DNA of 64,000 bases from an uncultured Bacteroidales bacterium (GTDB lineage: Bacteria > Bacteroidota > Bacteroidia > Bacteroidales > Paludibacteraceae). Both the position numbers and the translations under genes were made by a program. The notes under the pieces are model-generated. The model worked only from the letters and a program-made list of their open reading frames with translations, had not been told where the DNA came from and ran no database searches. Location: positions 54,206-118,205 of the forward strand of contig CAMOJA010000005.1 in NCBI GenBank assembly GCA_946616535.1, read 5' to 3'. Below are positions 8,482 to 18,600 of the stretch, piece by piece. Every line of letters starts with the position of its first letter. The stretch's first letter is position 1.

Positions 8482-9553
8482 ATTTGCTGGCTTGCCGATA
8501 CAGCGGTATAGAAATAGCCAGGAAGACGAAGTTCGGCAGCCAAGCCGCCATAAACGGACTCATCACGTTGTTCACGCTGAAGGTCGTGCTCACGGTCGAG
8601 AAGAGGATATACGCAGCCGTCAGGATGATGCCTATACCTAAGTTTTTTCCCATGCCGCGTCGCATCCGTCGGCTGGACATCGTTACGCCCAGCAGCGTCA
8701 TGATAAACGCGCCTACGGCCGAAGCCCAGCGTTTATGATACTCTACCTCGAAGGCCTTCACGTTACTGCTACCGCGCTGCTGTTGGCGCGCGATATAATG
8801 CCGTAACTCCGGCGTGGTCATCTGCTTTGCCTGCTGCGCGGTGATGAATAGCTCATCCGGAATGATCGGCAGCGTGATGTCTTTTCTTGCCCCGCGTTCC
8901 AGCGTCTCGTGCATGCCCGTGAACTCGCGCTGGGTGTACGTGTCGAGGTGCCAGTTCTCCAGGCTGTCGTAGTAGATACGGTCGGCTGTGATACGCATCA
9001 CGAGCGTCTTATCTTCGAATTTCTCGATCGAACAACGATAGCCGATTCCTGCGCGGCGCTGGAAGGACTCGATATGTAATATCGTACCCGGCTCCACTTC
9101 CATTTGGATATTCCGCGCGTTCTCGGTCGTGAAATGCTCCAAGTACTGGTCCGTGAAATGCAGCATCCGCTCACTGCTCTTCGGGATCACCCAGCCGCCT
9201 AATATCACACTCAGCACAAAAAGCACGAAGGCGGAGAGGAAATAGGGTAGCATCAGGCGGTGATAACTCATTCCGGCGGCCTGCATGGCGATGATCTCGG
9301 AGTTCCCGGCTAATTTACTGGTAAAGAAAATAACGGAGATGAAGATGAACAGCGAGCTGAACATATTCATGTAATACGGGATAAACGGCAGGTAGTAATC
9401 CAGCAGGATCTCGCGAAGGGGCACTTGGTTCTCAAAGAAGTCGTCCATCTTCTCTGTCAGGTCAAAGACGATAGCGATGGACAAAATGAGCACGATCGAA
9501 AAGAAGAACGTGCCCAAAAACTTCTTTATGATATACCAATCTAACCGCTTCAT
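8480..9553 (-). CDS. LptF/LptG (YjgP/YjgQ) family permease
   Basis: An inner-membrane subunit of the LPS export ABC transporter (Lpt bridge). There are transmembrane segments at the N-terminus (FLGTFFFSIVLILSIAIVF, then near 50-75 and 100-125), a periplasmic beta-jellyroll-like middle, and three closely spaced helices at the C-terminus (about 275-350). I start at ATG 9553 (MKRLDWYIIKKFLG, 357 residues); the longer frame uses a TTG one codon earlier. The start codon abuts copy A1 of the structured repeat. In Bacteroidota this gene commonly follows tgt; here the two are separated by two element copies. Confidence 0.88.
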   Translation of the reverse strand: MKRLDWYIIKKFLGTFFFSIVLILSIAIVFDLTEKMDDFFENQVPLREILLDYYLPFIPYYMNMFSSLFIFISVIFFTSKLAGNSEIIAMQAAGMSYHRLMLPYFLSAFVLFVLSVILGGWVIPKSSERMLHFTDQYLEHFTTENARNIQMEVEPGTILHIESFQRRAGIGYRCSIEKFEDKTLVMRITADRIYYDSLENWHLDTYTQREFTGMHETLERGARKDITLPIIPDELFITAQQAKQMTTPELRHYIARQQQRGSSNVKAFEVEYHKRWASAVGAFIMTLLGVTMSSRRMRRGMGKNLGIGIILTAAYILFSTVSTTFSVNNVMSPFMAAWLPNFVFLAISIPLYRQASK

Positions 9554-9557
9554 CAAT

Positions 9558-9739
9558 TTGTTTATAGTATATAAAACTAAATAAAATCTTTTGAATGCTT
9601 TTGCGCTTCGCTTTTATGTACTTTGCTGCTAATAACTCCTCGTGAGTAAACTCCCGGATAGTTCTTATCATCAAACTCCATACACTTCCGTGTCAAAATC
9701 ATTCAAAAGCGATAAATAAAGATAAACAATGCGGTGTGT
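9558..9739 (-). repeat. Structured repeat element, copy A1
   Basis: Read on the minus strand. The outer repeat TTGTTTAT/ATAAACAA lies at 9722-9729 and 9558-9565. P1 is a 10-bp stem (CATTCAAAAG at 9700-9709 with CTTTTGAATG at 9588-9597). P2 is ACAC-GGAA-GTGT (9682-9693). The P3 loop contains GAGTTTACTCAC. P4 is a small GCG/CGC hairpin (9603-9611). T-rich blocks TTTATCTTTATTTATCGC and TTTTATTTAGTTTTAT flank the core. It is nearly identical to A2 at 11081-11261, with about seven substitutions and one 1-bp indel over 182 bp. A short reading frame crosses it, but I do not take it as a gene. Confidence 0.8.
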
Positions 9740-9766
9740 TTGTATAACTTGGATACACTATGCTGT

Positions 9767-9936
9767 GAATTTATTTTAATTTATCGTTGATTATTGATTG
9801 TAATCTCGGTAGAGATGAGGGTTGTTGTGGTAATGTGGTCTGCAAATTTATTTGTGAGAGCACATTAGCAGAATAAGACTCAAGGGTACGCAGTACTTAA
9901 AATCAATAATCAATTTTATTTACTTTTATTTACTTT
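9767..9936 (+). repeat. Structured repeat element, copy D
   Basis: Same architecture on the plus strand, head to head with A1. P1 is 13 bp perfect (TTGATTATTGATT 9787-9799 with AATCAATAATCAA 9901-9913). P2 is ATCTC-GGTA-GAGAT (9803-9816). P3 is TAATGTG/CACATTA (9831-9837 and 9861-9867) enclosing CAAATTTATTTGT. P4 is GTAC-GCA-GTAC (9886-9896). The 3' flank repeats TTTTATTTACTT and ends at the tgt stop codon. No clean target duplication was found for this copy. Confidence 0.8.
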
Positions 9937-9942
9937 AAAATA

Positions 9943-11076
9943 TTACATTCGCTGCATGATATTCGGCAGGACGGCGGCTTTCCAAGCTGAGTAGTCTCCC
10001 GCGAGGATATGCTCGCGTGCTTGCGTTACGAGGTCGAGATAGAACGCCAGATTATGAATCGAGAGGATCTCGAGTCCCAACATCTCCTGCGCGTGTATCA
10101 AATGTCTCGCATAAGCCCGCGTGTATGCGTGATCGACATAACTCGTGCCGCATGGATCCAACTCCGTGAAGTCGTCCTCCCATTTCTTGTTGCGCAGGTT
10201 CATCACGCCGTTCCACGTGAAGATCATTCCGTTCCGGCCGTTGCGGGTAGGCATGACGCAGTCGAACATATCTACGCCTCGCTCGATGGCCTCGAGGATA
10301 TTCCAGGGTGTTCCGACGCCCATGAGGTAGCGCGGTTTATCCTCCGGTAATATGTCGTTGCAGACCTCAATCATGTCGTACATCACTTCCGTTGGTTCCC
10401 CTACCGCCAAGCCGCCTATGGCATATCCGTCGCGGTCTAAGTCGCGCAGCCGTTTGCAGGCCTCTTGCCGCAAGTCCGTGTATGTGCAGCCCTGCACGAT
10501 AGGGAAGAGATGTTGCTTATAGCCGTATAGATCTTCTGTGCCGTCAAAACGCTCAATACAACGGTCCAGCCAGCGATGCGTACGGTCCATCGAGTCCTTC
10601 GCGTATTTCTTATCCGCCGTACCAGGACAGCACTCGTCGAACGCCATCATGATGTCGGCGCCTATCTCTCGCTCGATATCCATCACGTTCTCCGGCGTGA
10701 AGAGCAACTTACGGCCGTCGATATGACTGCTAAACCGCACGCCCTCTTCCGTCATCTTACGGATGTCGGTGAGCGAAAACACCTGAAAACCGCCGCTGTC
10801 CGTCAGGATCGGCCTGTTCCAGCCTTCGAAACGATGGAGTCCGCCTGCCTGATGGAGTATCTGCGTGCCCGGACGCAAGAAGAGATGATAGGTGTTGCCT
10901 AAGATGATCTGCGCTTTGATATCGTCCTCCAGCTCTTTGCGTTGCACGCCTTTGACAGTCCCGACGGTTCCAACCGGCATGAAGATCGGCGTGAGTATAT
11001 CGCCGTGGTCGGTATGTATCACTCCCGCCCTCGGCCCGACACTCTTCCGCTCGCTATGTAATTCAAAAAACGCCAT
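9943..11076 (-). CDS. tgt: tRNA-guanine transglycosylase
   Basis: Exchanges guanine-34 for the queuosine precursor preQ1 in GUN-anticodon tRNAs. The 377-residue TIM-barrel carries DSGGFQVFSL (92-101, substrate Asp) and VMPTRNGRNG near the catalytic Asp. In the region where other Tgt enzymes hold the CxCxxC...H zinc site, this protein has DPCGTSYVDHAYTRAYARH. Only one cysteine is present, so the usual zinc ligands are not seen; I believe this is common in Bacteroidota, but it should be confirmed by alignment. The gene sits between directly repeated elements A1 and A2. Confidence 0.94.
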   Translation of the reverse strand: MAFFELHSERKSVGPRAGVIHTDHGDILTPIFMPVGTVGTVKGVQRKELEDDIKAQIILGNTYHLFLRPGTQILHQAGGLHRFEGWNRPILTDSGGFQVFSLTDIRKMTEEGVRFSSHIDGRKLLFTPENVMDIEREIGADIMMAFDECCPGTADKKYAKDSMDRTHRWLDRCIERFDGTEDLYGYKQHLFPIVQGCTYTDLRQEACKRLRDLDRDGYAIGGLAVGEPTEVMYDMIEVCNDILPEDKPRYLMGVGTPWNILEAIERGVDMFDCVMPTRNGRNGMIFTWNGVMNLRNKKWEDDFTELDPCGTSYVDHAYTRAYARHLIHAQEMLGLEILSIHNLAFYLDLVTQAREHILAGDYSAWKAAVLPNIMQRM

Positions 11077-11080
11077 CTAT

Positions 11081-11261
11081 TTGTTTGTAGTATATAAAAC
11101 TAAATAAAATCTTTTGAATGCTTTTGCGCTTCGCTTTTATGTACTTTGCTGCTAATAACTCCTCGTGAGTAAACTCCCGGATAGTTCTTATCATCAAACC
11201 CCATACACTTCCGTGTTAAAGCATTCAAAAGCGATAAATACAGATAAACTATGCAGTGTGT
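11081..11261 (-). repeat. Structured repeat element, copy A2
   Basis: Near-duplicate of A1 in the same orientation. The P1 arms are at 11111-11120 and 11222-11231. Its 5' end abuts the stop codon of the GxxExxY gene and its 3' end abuts the tgt start codon. Its outer end GTATATAAAACTAAATAAAA is an inverted match (19 of 20) to the outer end of copy E, so A2 and E form the two ends of a composite unit with the GxxExxY gene inside. Confidence 0.8.
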
Positions 11262-11267
11262 AAGCAC

Positions 11268-11708
11268 TTAGAACATATACATCGTGCCATCCTTATCCAG
11301 ATAATAGTGTTCCGAATGACCTTTTATAGGTCCGAAATTATATAAAATGCCTATTTTCTTACCGGTAAGCCGCATATAGTTCCATAATTGTTGTCTATGC
11401 TCAATACATAATTTTTCTACGGCTTTGCATTCAACGATGATACTTTCGTCTATTAGAAAATCCACATAATGTTTATGCTCAATTTTTTTCCCGTGATATG
11501 AAATGGCAAAATAGAACTCTCGCTGATAAGGAATCTGTCGTTCGTCCAATAAAATCTGCAATGCCTCTTGGTACATATATTCATTAAGAAAAGGTCCCAA
11601 TTCACTATGTACTGTAGTTAAACACCCATTTGTGGCATAGCATTTTTGCTTCAGATCATTCAGCCATTCAGGATGGGTGTCTATTACGCGTTTAAGAGTA
11701 AATTGCAT
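11268..11708 (-). CDS. GxxExxY-family protein (PD-(D/E)xK nuclease-like)
   Basis: A 146-residue protein of the small GxxExxY family, which has a restriction-endonuclease-like core. The name motif is in divergent form in ELGPFLNEYMYQEAL (about 36-50). The putative nuclease core follows, with DFLIDESIIVECKAVE (Asp, then ExK) at about 82-97. The biochemical role of the family is not established; I infer nucleic-acid processing from the core. The gene is enclosed by structured elements A2 (downstream) and E (immediately upstream, opposite strand), and its first codons overlap the start of E. It looks like cargo of that composite unit. Confidence 0.8.
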   Translation of the reverse strand: MQFTLKRVIDTHPEWLNDLKQKCYATNGCLTTVHSELGPFLNEYMYQEALQILLDERQIPYQREFYFAISYHGKKIEHKHYVDFLIDESIIVECKAVEKLCIEHRQQLWNYMRLTGKKIGILYNFGPIKGHSEHYYLDKDGTMYMF

Positions 11709-11711
11709 GAG

Positions 11712-11877
11712 AATTTTATCTTTGTTTATTGCTGATTATAAAGTGTTTACATCTTCGATGTGAGGAGTCGTCCTGACTGCCGACATTAAATTTATTTATA
11801 TGTTGGCGGGCGGGCGATTACTCATAGCGCAGCAGGCGCAAACACTTTAAATCAGTTTTTATTTAGTTTTATGTACA
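11712..11877 (+). repeat. Structured repeat element, copy E
   Basis: P1 is about 16 bp with one bulge (CTGATTATAAAGTGTTT 11732-11748 with AAACACTTTAAATCAG 11840-11855). P2 is ACATC-TTC-GATGT (11749-11761). P3 is GCCGACAT/ATGTTGGC (11779-11786 and 11800-11807) around TAAATTTATTTAT, extended by TCGTCC/GGGCGA. P4 is GCGC-AGCAG-GCGC (11827-11839). The 5' flank is TTTATCTTTGTTTATTGC and the 3' flank TTTTTATTTAGTTTTAT. It ends against the panD stop codon. Confidence 0.8.
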
Positions 11878-11880
11878 ATT

Positions 11881-12225
11881 TTACACTAGTTTGTTATTCA
11901 CAGGGAAAACGATAGCGGGCTTGAAGGTCTTCGCTTCTTCCGGCTCCATAAGCGCGTACGCCATGATGATCACCGTGTCGCCTACATTCACCAGGTGCGC
12001 CGCAGCGCCGTTGATGCAGATACAGCCCGAGCCGCGTTTGCCGGGGATGACATAGGTCTCCAGCCGCGCGCCATTGTTGTTGTCCACTACCTGCACGCGC
12101 TCGCCGGCATAGATATTTGCTGCCTCCATGAGCGCTTCATCAATGGTGATGGACCCGATATACTCGAGGTTTGCCTCGGTCACCTGTACGCGGTGAATCT
12201 TTGATTTTAATATATTCAAAAGCAT
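11881..12225 (-). CDS. panD: Aspartate 1-decarboxylase proenzyme
   Basis: Makes beta-alanine from aspartate for pantothenate and CoA. The protein is 114 residues from the ATG at 12225. The self-cleavage site Gly24-Ser25 ([11 protein letters not shown]) yields the pyruvoyl group, and the substrate-binding region NGARLE and GAAAHLV are visible. The longer open frame begins far upstream and would cross the promoter, so it is rejected. A dedicated promoter lies 20-50 bp upstream. Confidence 0.95.
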   Translation of the reverse strand: MLLNILKSKIHRVQVTEANLEYIGSITIDEALMEAANIYAGERVQVVDNNNGARLETYVIPGKRGSGCICINGAAAHLVNVGDTVIIMAYALMEPEEAKTFKPAIVFPVNNKLV

Positions 12226-12244
12226 AATACTCCAAATTAGGCCG

Positions 12245-12276
12245 CAAAGGTACAACAAAAATTGCACATACGCAAA
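12245..12276 (-). promoter_or_regulatory. Promoter for panD
   Basis: Minus strand TTTG, 20 nt, TACCTTTG; predicted start about 10-15 nt upstream of the ATG, giving a very short leader. Confidence 0.85.
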
Positions 12277-12340
12277 TTTTTCTGCGATTTTTTGCAGAAG
12301 AGAAGGGGAAGGGGCGTCCGGAGGTACTGGATTTTTGCAT

Positions 12341-12363
12341 AAAAAAGAGCCCCGAAGGGCTCT
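12341..12363 (-). terminator. Terminator of the short transcript upstream of panD
   Basis: AGAGCCC and GGGCTCT enclose a four-base loop and are followed, on the minus strand, by a run of Ts. Confidence 0.9.
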
Positions 12364-12590
12364 ATTTAGGGTGTAAGGAGTGCTAAACAAGGTCTATTTA
12401 CGTTACCACTCCGTGACCATCTCGCGACCATTACGGACATCACGGTCCGGTTCTGGTCCGGTTTTGACCGTTTTTTTGAAAAGAACTACATCTTGCGCAA
12501 CCATTCGCAGAAGAACTGATCTTCCATATAATGCACAATTACGAAAAAAGTCGTTACGAAAAAAGTCGTAATCGAAATTCGCTGCAAAGA
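12364..12590 (-). ncRNA. Candidate small RNA or micro-ORF transcript
   Basis: A promoter at 12595-12627 and a terminator at 12341-12363 define a unit of about 230 nt without a normal gene. It starts with two copies of a 15-nt unit (TTACGAAAAAAGTCG as read on the plus strand). It carries a 13-codon frame (12486-12527, MEDQFFCEWLRKM). It ends in a GC-rich segment with several GGTC/GGACC blocks. It may be a regulatory RNA, a micropeptide or a leader; the sequence does not decide. Confidence 0.5.
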
Positions 12591-12594
12591 TACA

Positions 12595-12627
12595 ACAAAA
12601 AAATCGACATACGCAAGAGGTATGCCG
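12595..12627 (-). promoter_or_regulatory. Promoter of the short transcript, overlapping the upstream terminator
   Basis: Minus strand TTG, 21 nt, TATCTTTG. The -33 region falls inside the terminator hairpin of the large surface-protein gene, so one sequence appears to serve both roles. Confidence 0.75.
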
Positions 12628-12641
12628 ATTTTTTTTGTTAA
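12604..12641 (-). terminator. Terminator of the 2488-residue surface-protein gene
   Basis: ATCGACATAC and GTATGCCGAT pair around a GCAAGAG loop with A/T runs on both sides. It lies just after the stop codon of the gene on the minus strand. Confidence 0.8.
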
Positions 12642-12649
12642 CTCCTTAA

Positions 12650-15600
12650 TTATCGTAGGCGAGCGCCGCGGGCGTCGAAGAGTTTACCGTCCTTGACGAT
12701 ATAGAGTAGACCGTCGATGAGCACTTTTCTGACTTCTGAAGGCTGACCGCTGACGGCTTCTATGTCCGTCGGTGTCTGCTGTACCGGTGAGATCTCCAGC
12801 CAGAAACGGTTGTCATGCGTACCTTTCTCCAAGTAAACGGTGTAATCCATTCCTGCGGAGAGGTTGGTGCGAACACCTGTCTCCTCGTCGATGAGGGTCA
12901 CTCCTATTCCGTCCGCGCCATCCGGTAGGGCGAAGGTATAATCGCCTTCCGTAGTTATGTTCGCGCCAACAGGAATAACTGTTGTTTGATCCGTATGGAG
13001 CGTCATACTATTGGCAGCTACTTTCTCATAACCGATAAAGGTATAGATATTGCTGCGGCTGTTGAGCTCTTTGATCAGGTCTTGTCCGAAATCGAAATTA
13101 TCGGTTACTTGTTCCAGATCGGTCATACGGACATAGGTCTGGTCAAGGAATGTAGTATCTTGCTTCAGTTCAATACGCCAGTTATATTCTTTGGTGGCCT
13201 CTTTGCGTGCGCGGCGTGCAACGATAGAAGACGGTTTCGCGCTGACTGCCGTCCAAACGATAGCGTTCTTAATCTGCGTCAGGTATGCATGCATCGGCTG
13301 GAAGGTGAAGGTGGAAGTCGCTTGCGGCGTAAGCGTATTATCTGTTTTGTTCCACATATAAATGAATGGGAACTCACACTCATCATTATGCCAAGTATAG
13401 TCCGTCTTCCAAGTGATGTCATTTCCGCTACCGTCTTTCAGAGTAGAGTTATAGAGGTTATAACTCGGCACGCCGATGCAACGCCAGTAACTGTCTTTCA
13501 CTCTTCGGTCGCCTTCTTCCGTACCGCGGTTGATCGTACATTCGTATTCGTCGCTCAAAGCCGGAATAGTGCAATTGGTTTGTTTCAATATGTCCTGATT
13601 GACAGTGGACGGGAAATACAACTCAATGGTACTTATTCCGTTCGACCAGAAGGTGGTGTTATCTGCCGCCATAGCACTGAGGTTGAGCTCCAAGATATAA
13701 CCTTGGTTCTTCTCCAACTTATAGCCTTGCGCTACTTTGGAAGGGCTGACATATTTCCAGTTAGGCTTGGAGTCCATCCAATAACCGTTCTTGGCGCGGT
13801 TGAGCCCGTCGTAGTATTGGATTACCCAGTACTGACCGTACGTGCCGAATCCGAAGATATCACCTACCAGTACATCGAACGGGAAGGAGATGAAATACAA
13901 CCTCCGCTCGTACGTTGATTTCTGCTGACCAACAGATAATGGCGGATGGTGCTCTGCCAAATCCTCCACAATATGATCCGGACGGGCATGTTCCTTATCC
14001 TGATCCTCCGGATGCTGGCGGTTATTCAGTATCCAGCGGTTGAAACGCATCACGCCGTAGACATTCTTTACGCTGGTCATTTTAGCGTCGTTAGAGAAGG
14101 TGATACACTGCGCTGATTCTTGGTGTTCGCGGACGATCATGACGTCTGCATTAACTGTTAAATCAGTATCAATTGTCTCAGACGATCCGGACGGAACCCA
14201 TGCAGCAATCAGACGGTTGGTCTTGAAATCATAGATTACGCGCACCGAATATTGGGAAGCCGATGCTGAACCGCCCAATATCTGAATAGCAGTCGTTCCT
14301 TCTGCAAATCCACCCGCTGCTCCTCTGAACCATTGCGTTTTACCGCAATAGTTCGCATAGAGTTTTACTAACGCGGAAGGATTAGCCTTAACGGTAACTT
14401 CGTATATCCAGTTCTCGTTGTCACTCAGGATGACGGAGTTTTTTCCCGGAGGATTGGCTGTAAAGGCGGCACCAGTGGAACCATTGTAGATATTTGCATT
14501 GGCAGTTCCGCTACCTTGCAGTACTAAGAATTCCGCATTTGTAGAGGTCGAAGCACTGACATACGCACGGCTGATCTTATTGGTCTTGCGATTCCACATA
14601 AAGCGGACGTTTGCGCTATACGGATCCAGATATGCTTGGCTCCCACTATGACCATTATTGCCGTCATTCTTAAGAGTACCCTCAGTGTCGGTGTTGTTGT
14701 ACGGATTGCCCACATCCTGAATCAATGTATCGGTGATACACGGACTATAGTCATTGGCAATACAGAAAGCGATATTGGTATTACGCGGACACCATTTTGC
14801 TTTGTAGTGGCTGTATTTCTCTCCGAAGGAGTTAGCAGCGCTCTCCGAGAACGACGAATACGTCATCCGATGGTCCAAATTGTCCACATAATTGCCCCAT
14901 TTATTAGAGAGCGCGCTGGATCGTATATAATAATTGCCTGTGTACGCACCTATGTATTGAATAGAGTTGATGACTCCGGCGGCACCTTGTGTTACTTTGA
15001 AGTTATACACCGCGGAGCTATCTACGCTGAGGCTCTGAGTTGCAGCCCCATTGATATTCAGACTTTCCCAAGTGATTGCGCCGGTACTTGCATTGATGGA
15101 ACTAACCTTGCGGGCTTTGAGAATAGGCGCATTGTCTTTTGCTACGAAGAATGAAATCGTATCTACGCCATTCTCGCGAGCACGAATGATACGCGACGGG
15201 TGAACCCAATTGGCATCATGCGCACTACCTAATGACCATTCTGCATTATCGTTGTAGAGGATTTGGAAGTCATTCGCAGCCGCAGGGTAATGAACGCCTA
15301 TCAGGTAGTTATATCCGCCCTTATCTCCAAAGTCCAGCGTGAAGGTATATGTTCCTGCTGCGTTGGTCTTAATCTGGCAATTATTACGAGTAGTCTCTCC
15401 GTCTTTCTCTTTGAACTCCCAAGAAGTCTCACCTATATCGCCACTCGCACCGGCTTTCATTGTTCCGTTGTTGCCAAACCATTTGCCGTCAGTGCGGTAA
15501 AGTTTGAATTGGTAGGTTTTACTGCCGTCAAGGATATATTCAACCGACATTGGCATTGTTTTGTCCGGAGTGAACTCAAATGGAATCGAATCTATTTCAA

Positions 15601-18600
15601 CGCCGGAGCTATTAAATAGTCTCAATGCATAACCCGTGTTCTCCGGATAGTTCATCCAATAACCTTCGTTGTAGTAGTCAGCTAAGTTGGAATTTTTGCT
15701 TACGGGTGTTTGGTCTGCTAAAGGCACGAACATCGGCAGTTTAGTAGAATTATAATCACCTCGGTAAGCTACTTTGTTTTTTACAGAATTTGTTTTTGCG
15801 AAATTTTTGTAGTCAGTTTGCTCCAATTCCGTAAAGGCGACATAAGTATATGATGCATTTACACTTGCTCCTTCAGCATCAAAATAGTAAATCTTTGAGC
15901 CTTCTGAAACAGGTTGCATTTGCCCGTGAGTACCGGTATAGGTGCCGCCGGTTTGGCTACCTGTACCGTTATTGCCATCCCAATATTCACCACTATAGAA
16001 ATATACATATACATTACTCCAACCAAGTGTGTTATTGAAGTAAATCACGCGTTTCTTGGTGTACCGTGCGGTGAGGGTGCCATTGAAAGTAGCTTTGAAA
16101 CGGTTGCTGTTTGTGGTAGCCGAACTTTCCAAAGTGATACCGTCTCCGGGAACCCATGTGCTAAAGTTGTAACCAACGATAGTAGGAGCAGAGACAGCCG
16201 TCCAATCGGTTGCTTTACCCGGACTGGTGGTGCTGGGGGCAATGGTGTTGCCTTCGGTGTCTTTGTACTGGATGGTTACCGTATAGCCACTGGCGATAGT
16301 GAACGATACTTCTCTTTCGCTGAGGAGCGTTCCTCCGCTGCAATCATCACCGGTACGCAAAGTCGCCTTGATCTTATATCCGCCCGCAGCCAATCCGGCA
16401 ATAGAGAACTTGACACGGTCCGGATGACTTCCGTCGTGGTCGTCGATTGCTTCATGTCCGGCAGGCACCGGGTTGTCATTGTCGTAAAGCAGTTCCCAGC
16501 AAATTTTGACAGGAAGCACCGGTGTCGGGGCAATAGTCGGATTAGCAATAACAAAGCCTGTACCGCCCGCAGCCACCGGATCAAACATAGTATTATTCAG
16601 CGTGATAGCCGTAATCTCAGCTTTCTTGTAGTACGCATAGAGGGTAAGGTCGCTAGCATCGTATTTCCAATGCCCGCTTGCATCTGAATAATCTGTAATG
16701 TTTGCTAACAGATTTCCGGAAGCATCTGTAAACTGTGTACCAGTACCATTTGCTGCGGACCAATAACCCATGAACGCGTAACCATTTGCAGCAGTAGGCA
16801 TCGCAGCCGATGGGAACGCAGCATCATAAGTGGCCGTCAGATTTGCCTGACCGCCGCTTCCATAACCGGTTCCGCTATTCGTTAGTGTCACGGTATACGT
16901 CTTTGCGGTCCACTTCGCGTACAGCGTCGTGGCTGCGGTTATAACATCGTTATCAAAATCCCAAGCGTTCGTGCATCCTTCCTCTTTGTACCAACCTCCA
17001 AAGGTGTAACCTGTTGCGGAAGGAGCAGAAGGAGCACTAATCTTATTATTATAACGAACATCGCTATATTTGCTGATAGCGGAACCGTGTCCTTGCATGT
17101 TAAATGTTACATCGTGTACGGTAACAAAACGCAAGCCGAAGTTGTTACTTGTGGCATCTGTCCACATCTGGAAGACACCTTTTTTCCCATTAGCAATATC
17201 TGCATCACCGGTGATTTTACGTCCGTTAACTGCTGAAGCGTTTTCAGCCGTACCATGCGCCGTAGCTACGTAACTGCTACTAGTTTTCAGTTTAACTTGG
17301 AAATTACCACTTGCATCGCTACTATTGAGGGTTACCACATTCGTCTCACGCCATGTGCCGCTCGAGTTAACAAACGCCAATGTGCCGGAAGCGCGAGTTA
17401 CGCCGTATCCGCTCGGCTCGAAGCCCACATAGAGGTTATGGTGCTTGCTGTCCGAATAAATCTTCAGCGTACCTTGCGCACCTGTTGCTTGACCGATAGC
17501 GCCTGCGCCCGGACCAGCCGGTAGCAATACCATTTGTCCTTGATAAGTCTCGCTTACAGCAGAAGGAGCGTTTGCCCAAGCGCGGGTAACAGATTTCGAT
17601 TTCGTCGCACCCGTTCCTAAACCGGATTCATAGAACAAACCTTCATAACCTACGAAGAAATGGGTCTTATTAGGAATAGTGAAGTTCTCAATTTGCCATG
17701 TTGTAGTTGCGCCTACTTGCGTAAAATCAGCACTTGCCCAATCTTCGCTACCGCTTGTTCCGTAACGGAAGGTGTAGGTACTTGCCTTTACCCAATAAGC
17801 ATAAAGAGTGATACCGCCATCATAAACCCACTTGCCGTCGTTCATATAGATGGTTACATCGGAATTCCAGTTACCGGTGCTACTGATAATTTGCTTACCA
17901 TTACCATTCGTATTGGTCCAGTATCCTTGGAACTTCCAGCCTGTCTTCGTCGGGCAAATAATAGTACTCAAGCCGGTACTTGTATTATAAGTTGTTGTTT
18001 GGCTCGTTGTTCCTTCTTTTCCACTATCCGCACCTTGGTTGTTGAGAGTAATTGTACAACTTTTAGCTGTCCAGTATGCATGAATAGTTGCTGTAGAAGC
18101 AGCGACATCCCAGTTGTGGGCACTAGACATATTCGCGTTATAGTACTTCGTGCCACTACCACCTGCTGAAGCATAGTATCCTCCGAAGTCATAACCCCAT
18201 TTAGTCGGAGCCACTTTGCCTGTAGGCATAGAAGAACCTTCGGTTGCCGTCACTTCTGTTGTTCCGTCTTCACCACCTTGCTGGTTCAGCGTTACCGTAG
18301 TTATAAATTTCGTGCGGACACTTACCGGATCTCCGTACGTAGTACCTTGTCCGTTGGTGGCATATGCTTTGAAGTAATAGGTCGTACCATTTGTCAAACT
18401 ACTTTTTGTAGCAGAGAAGGTAGTACTGCTTAGATTACTTGCTGTTACGGTTCCACCATTACATGCGGAAGTTGTTCCCCACTTGAATCCATACGCAGTA
18501 ATAGCATCATTATTTGCAGATACACTCGATGCATTGAATTTCACGCTTGTGGTTCCTATACTCGTTGCAGAGGCCGTTGTTACACTCGGAGCAGAAGGAC

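Noticed and set aside
9462..9674. 70-codon minus-strand frame across copy A1 (begins MMIRTIREFTHEELLAAKYI)
   Set aside because: It looks protein-like for about 35 residues and A2 keeps the same codons, but A1 and A2 are near-identical DNA, the frame then runs into the lptF/G gene, and copies D, E, F and G have no equivalent frame. The structured-RNA reading explains the conservation better.
11881..12390. 169-codon version of panD
   Set aside because: The extra 55 codons cross the promoter and precede the universally conserved N-terminus.
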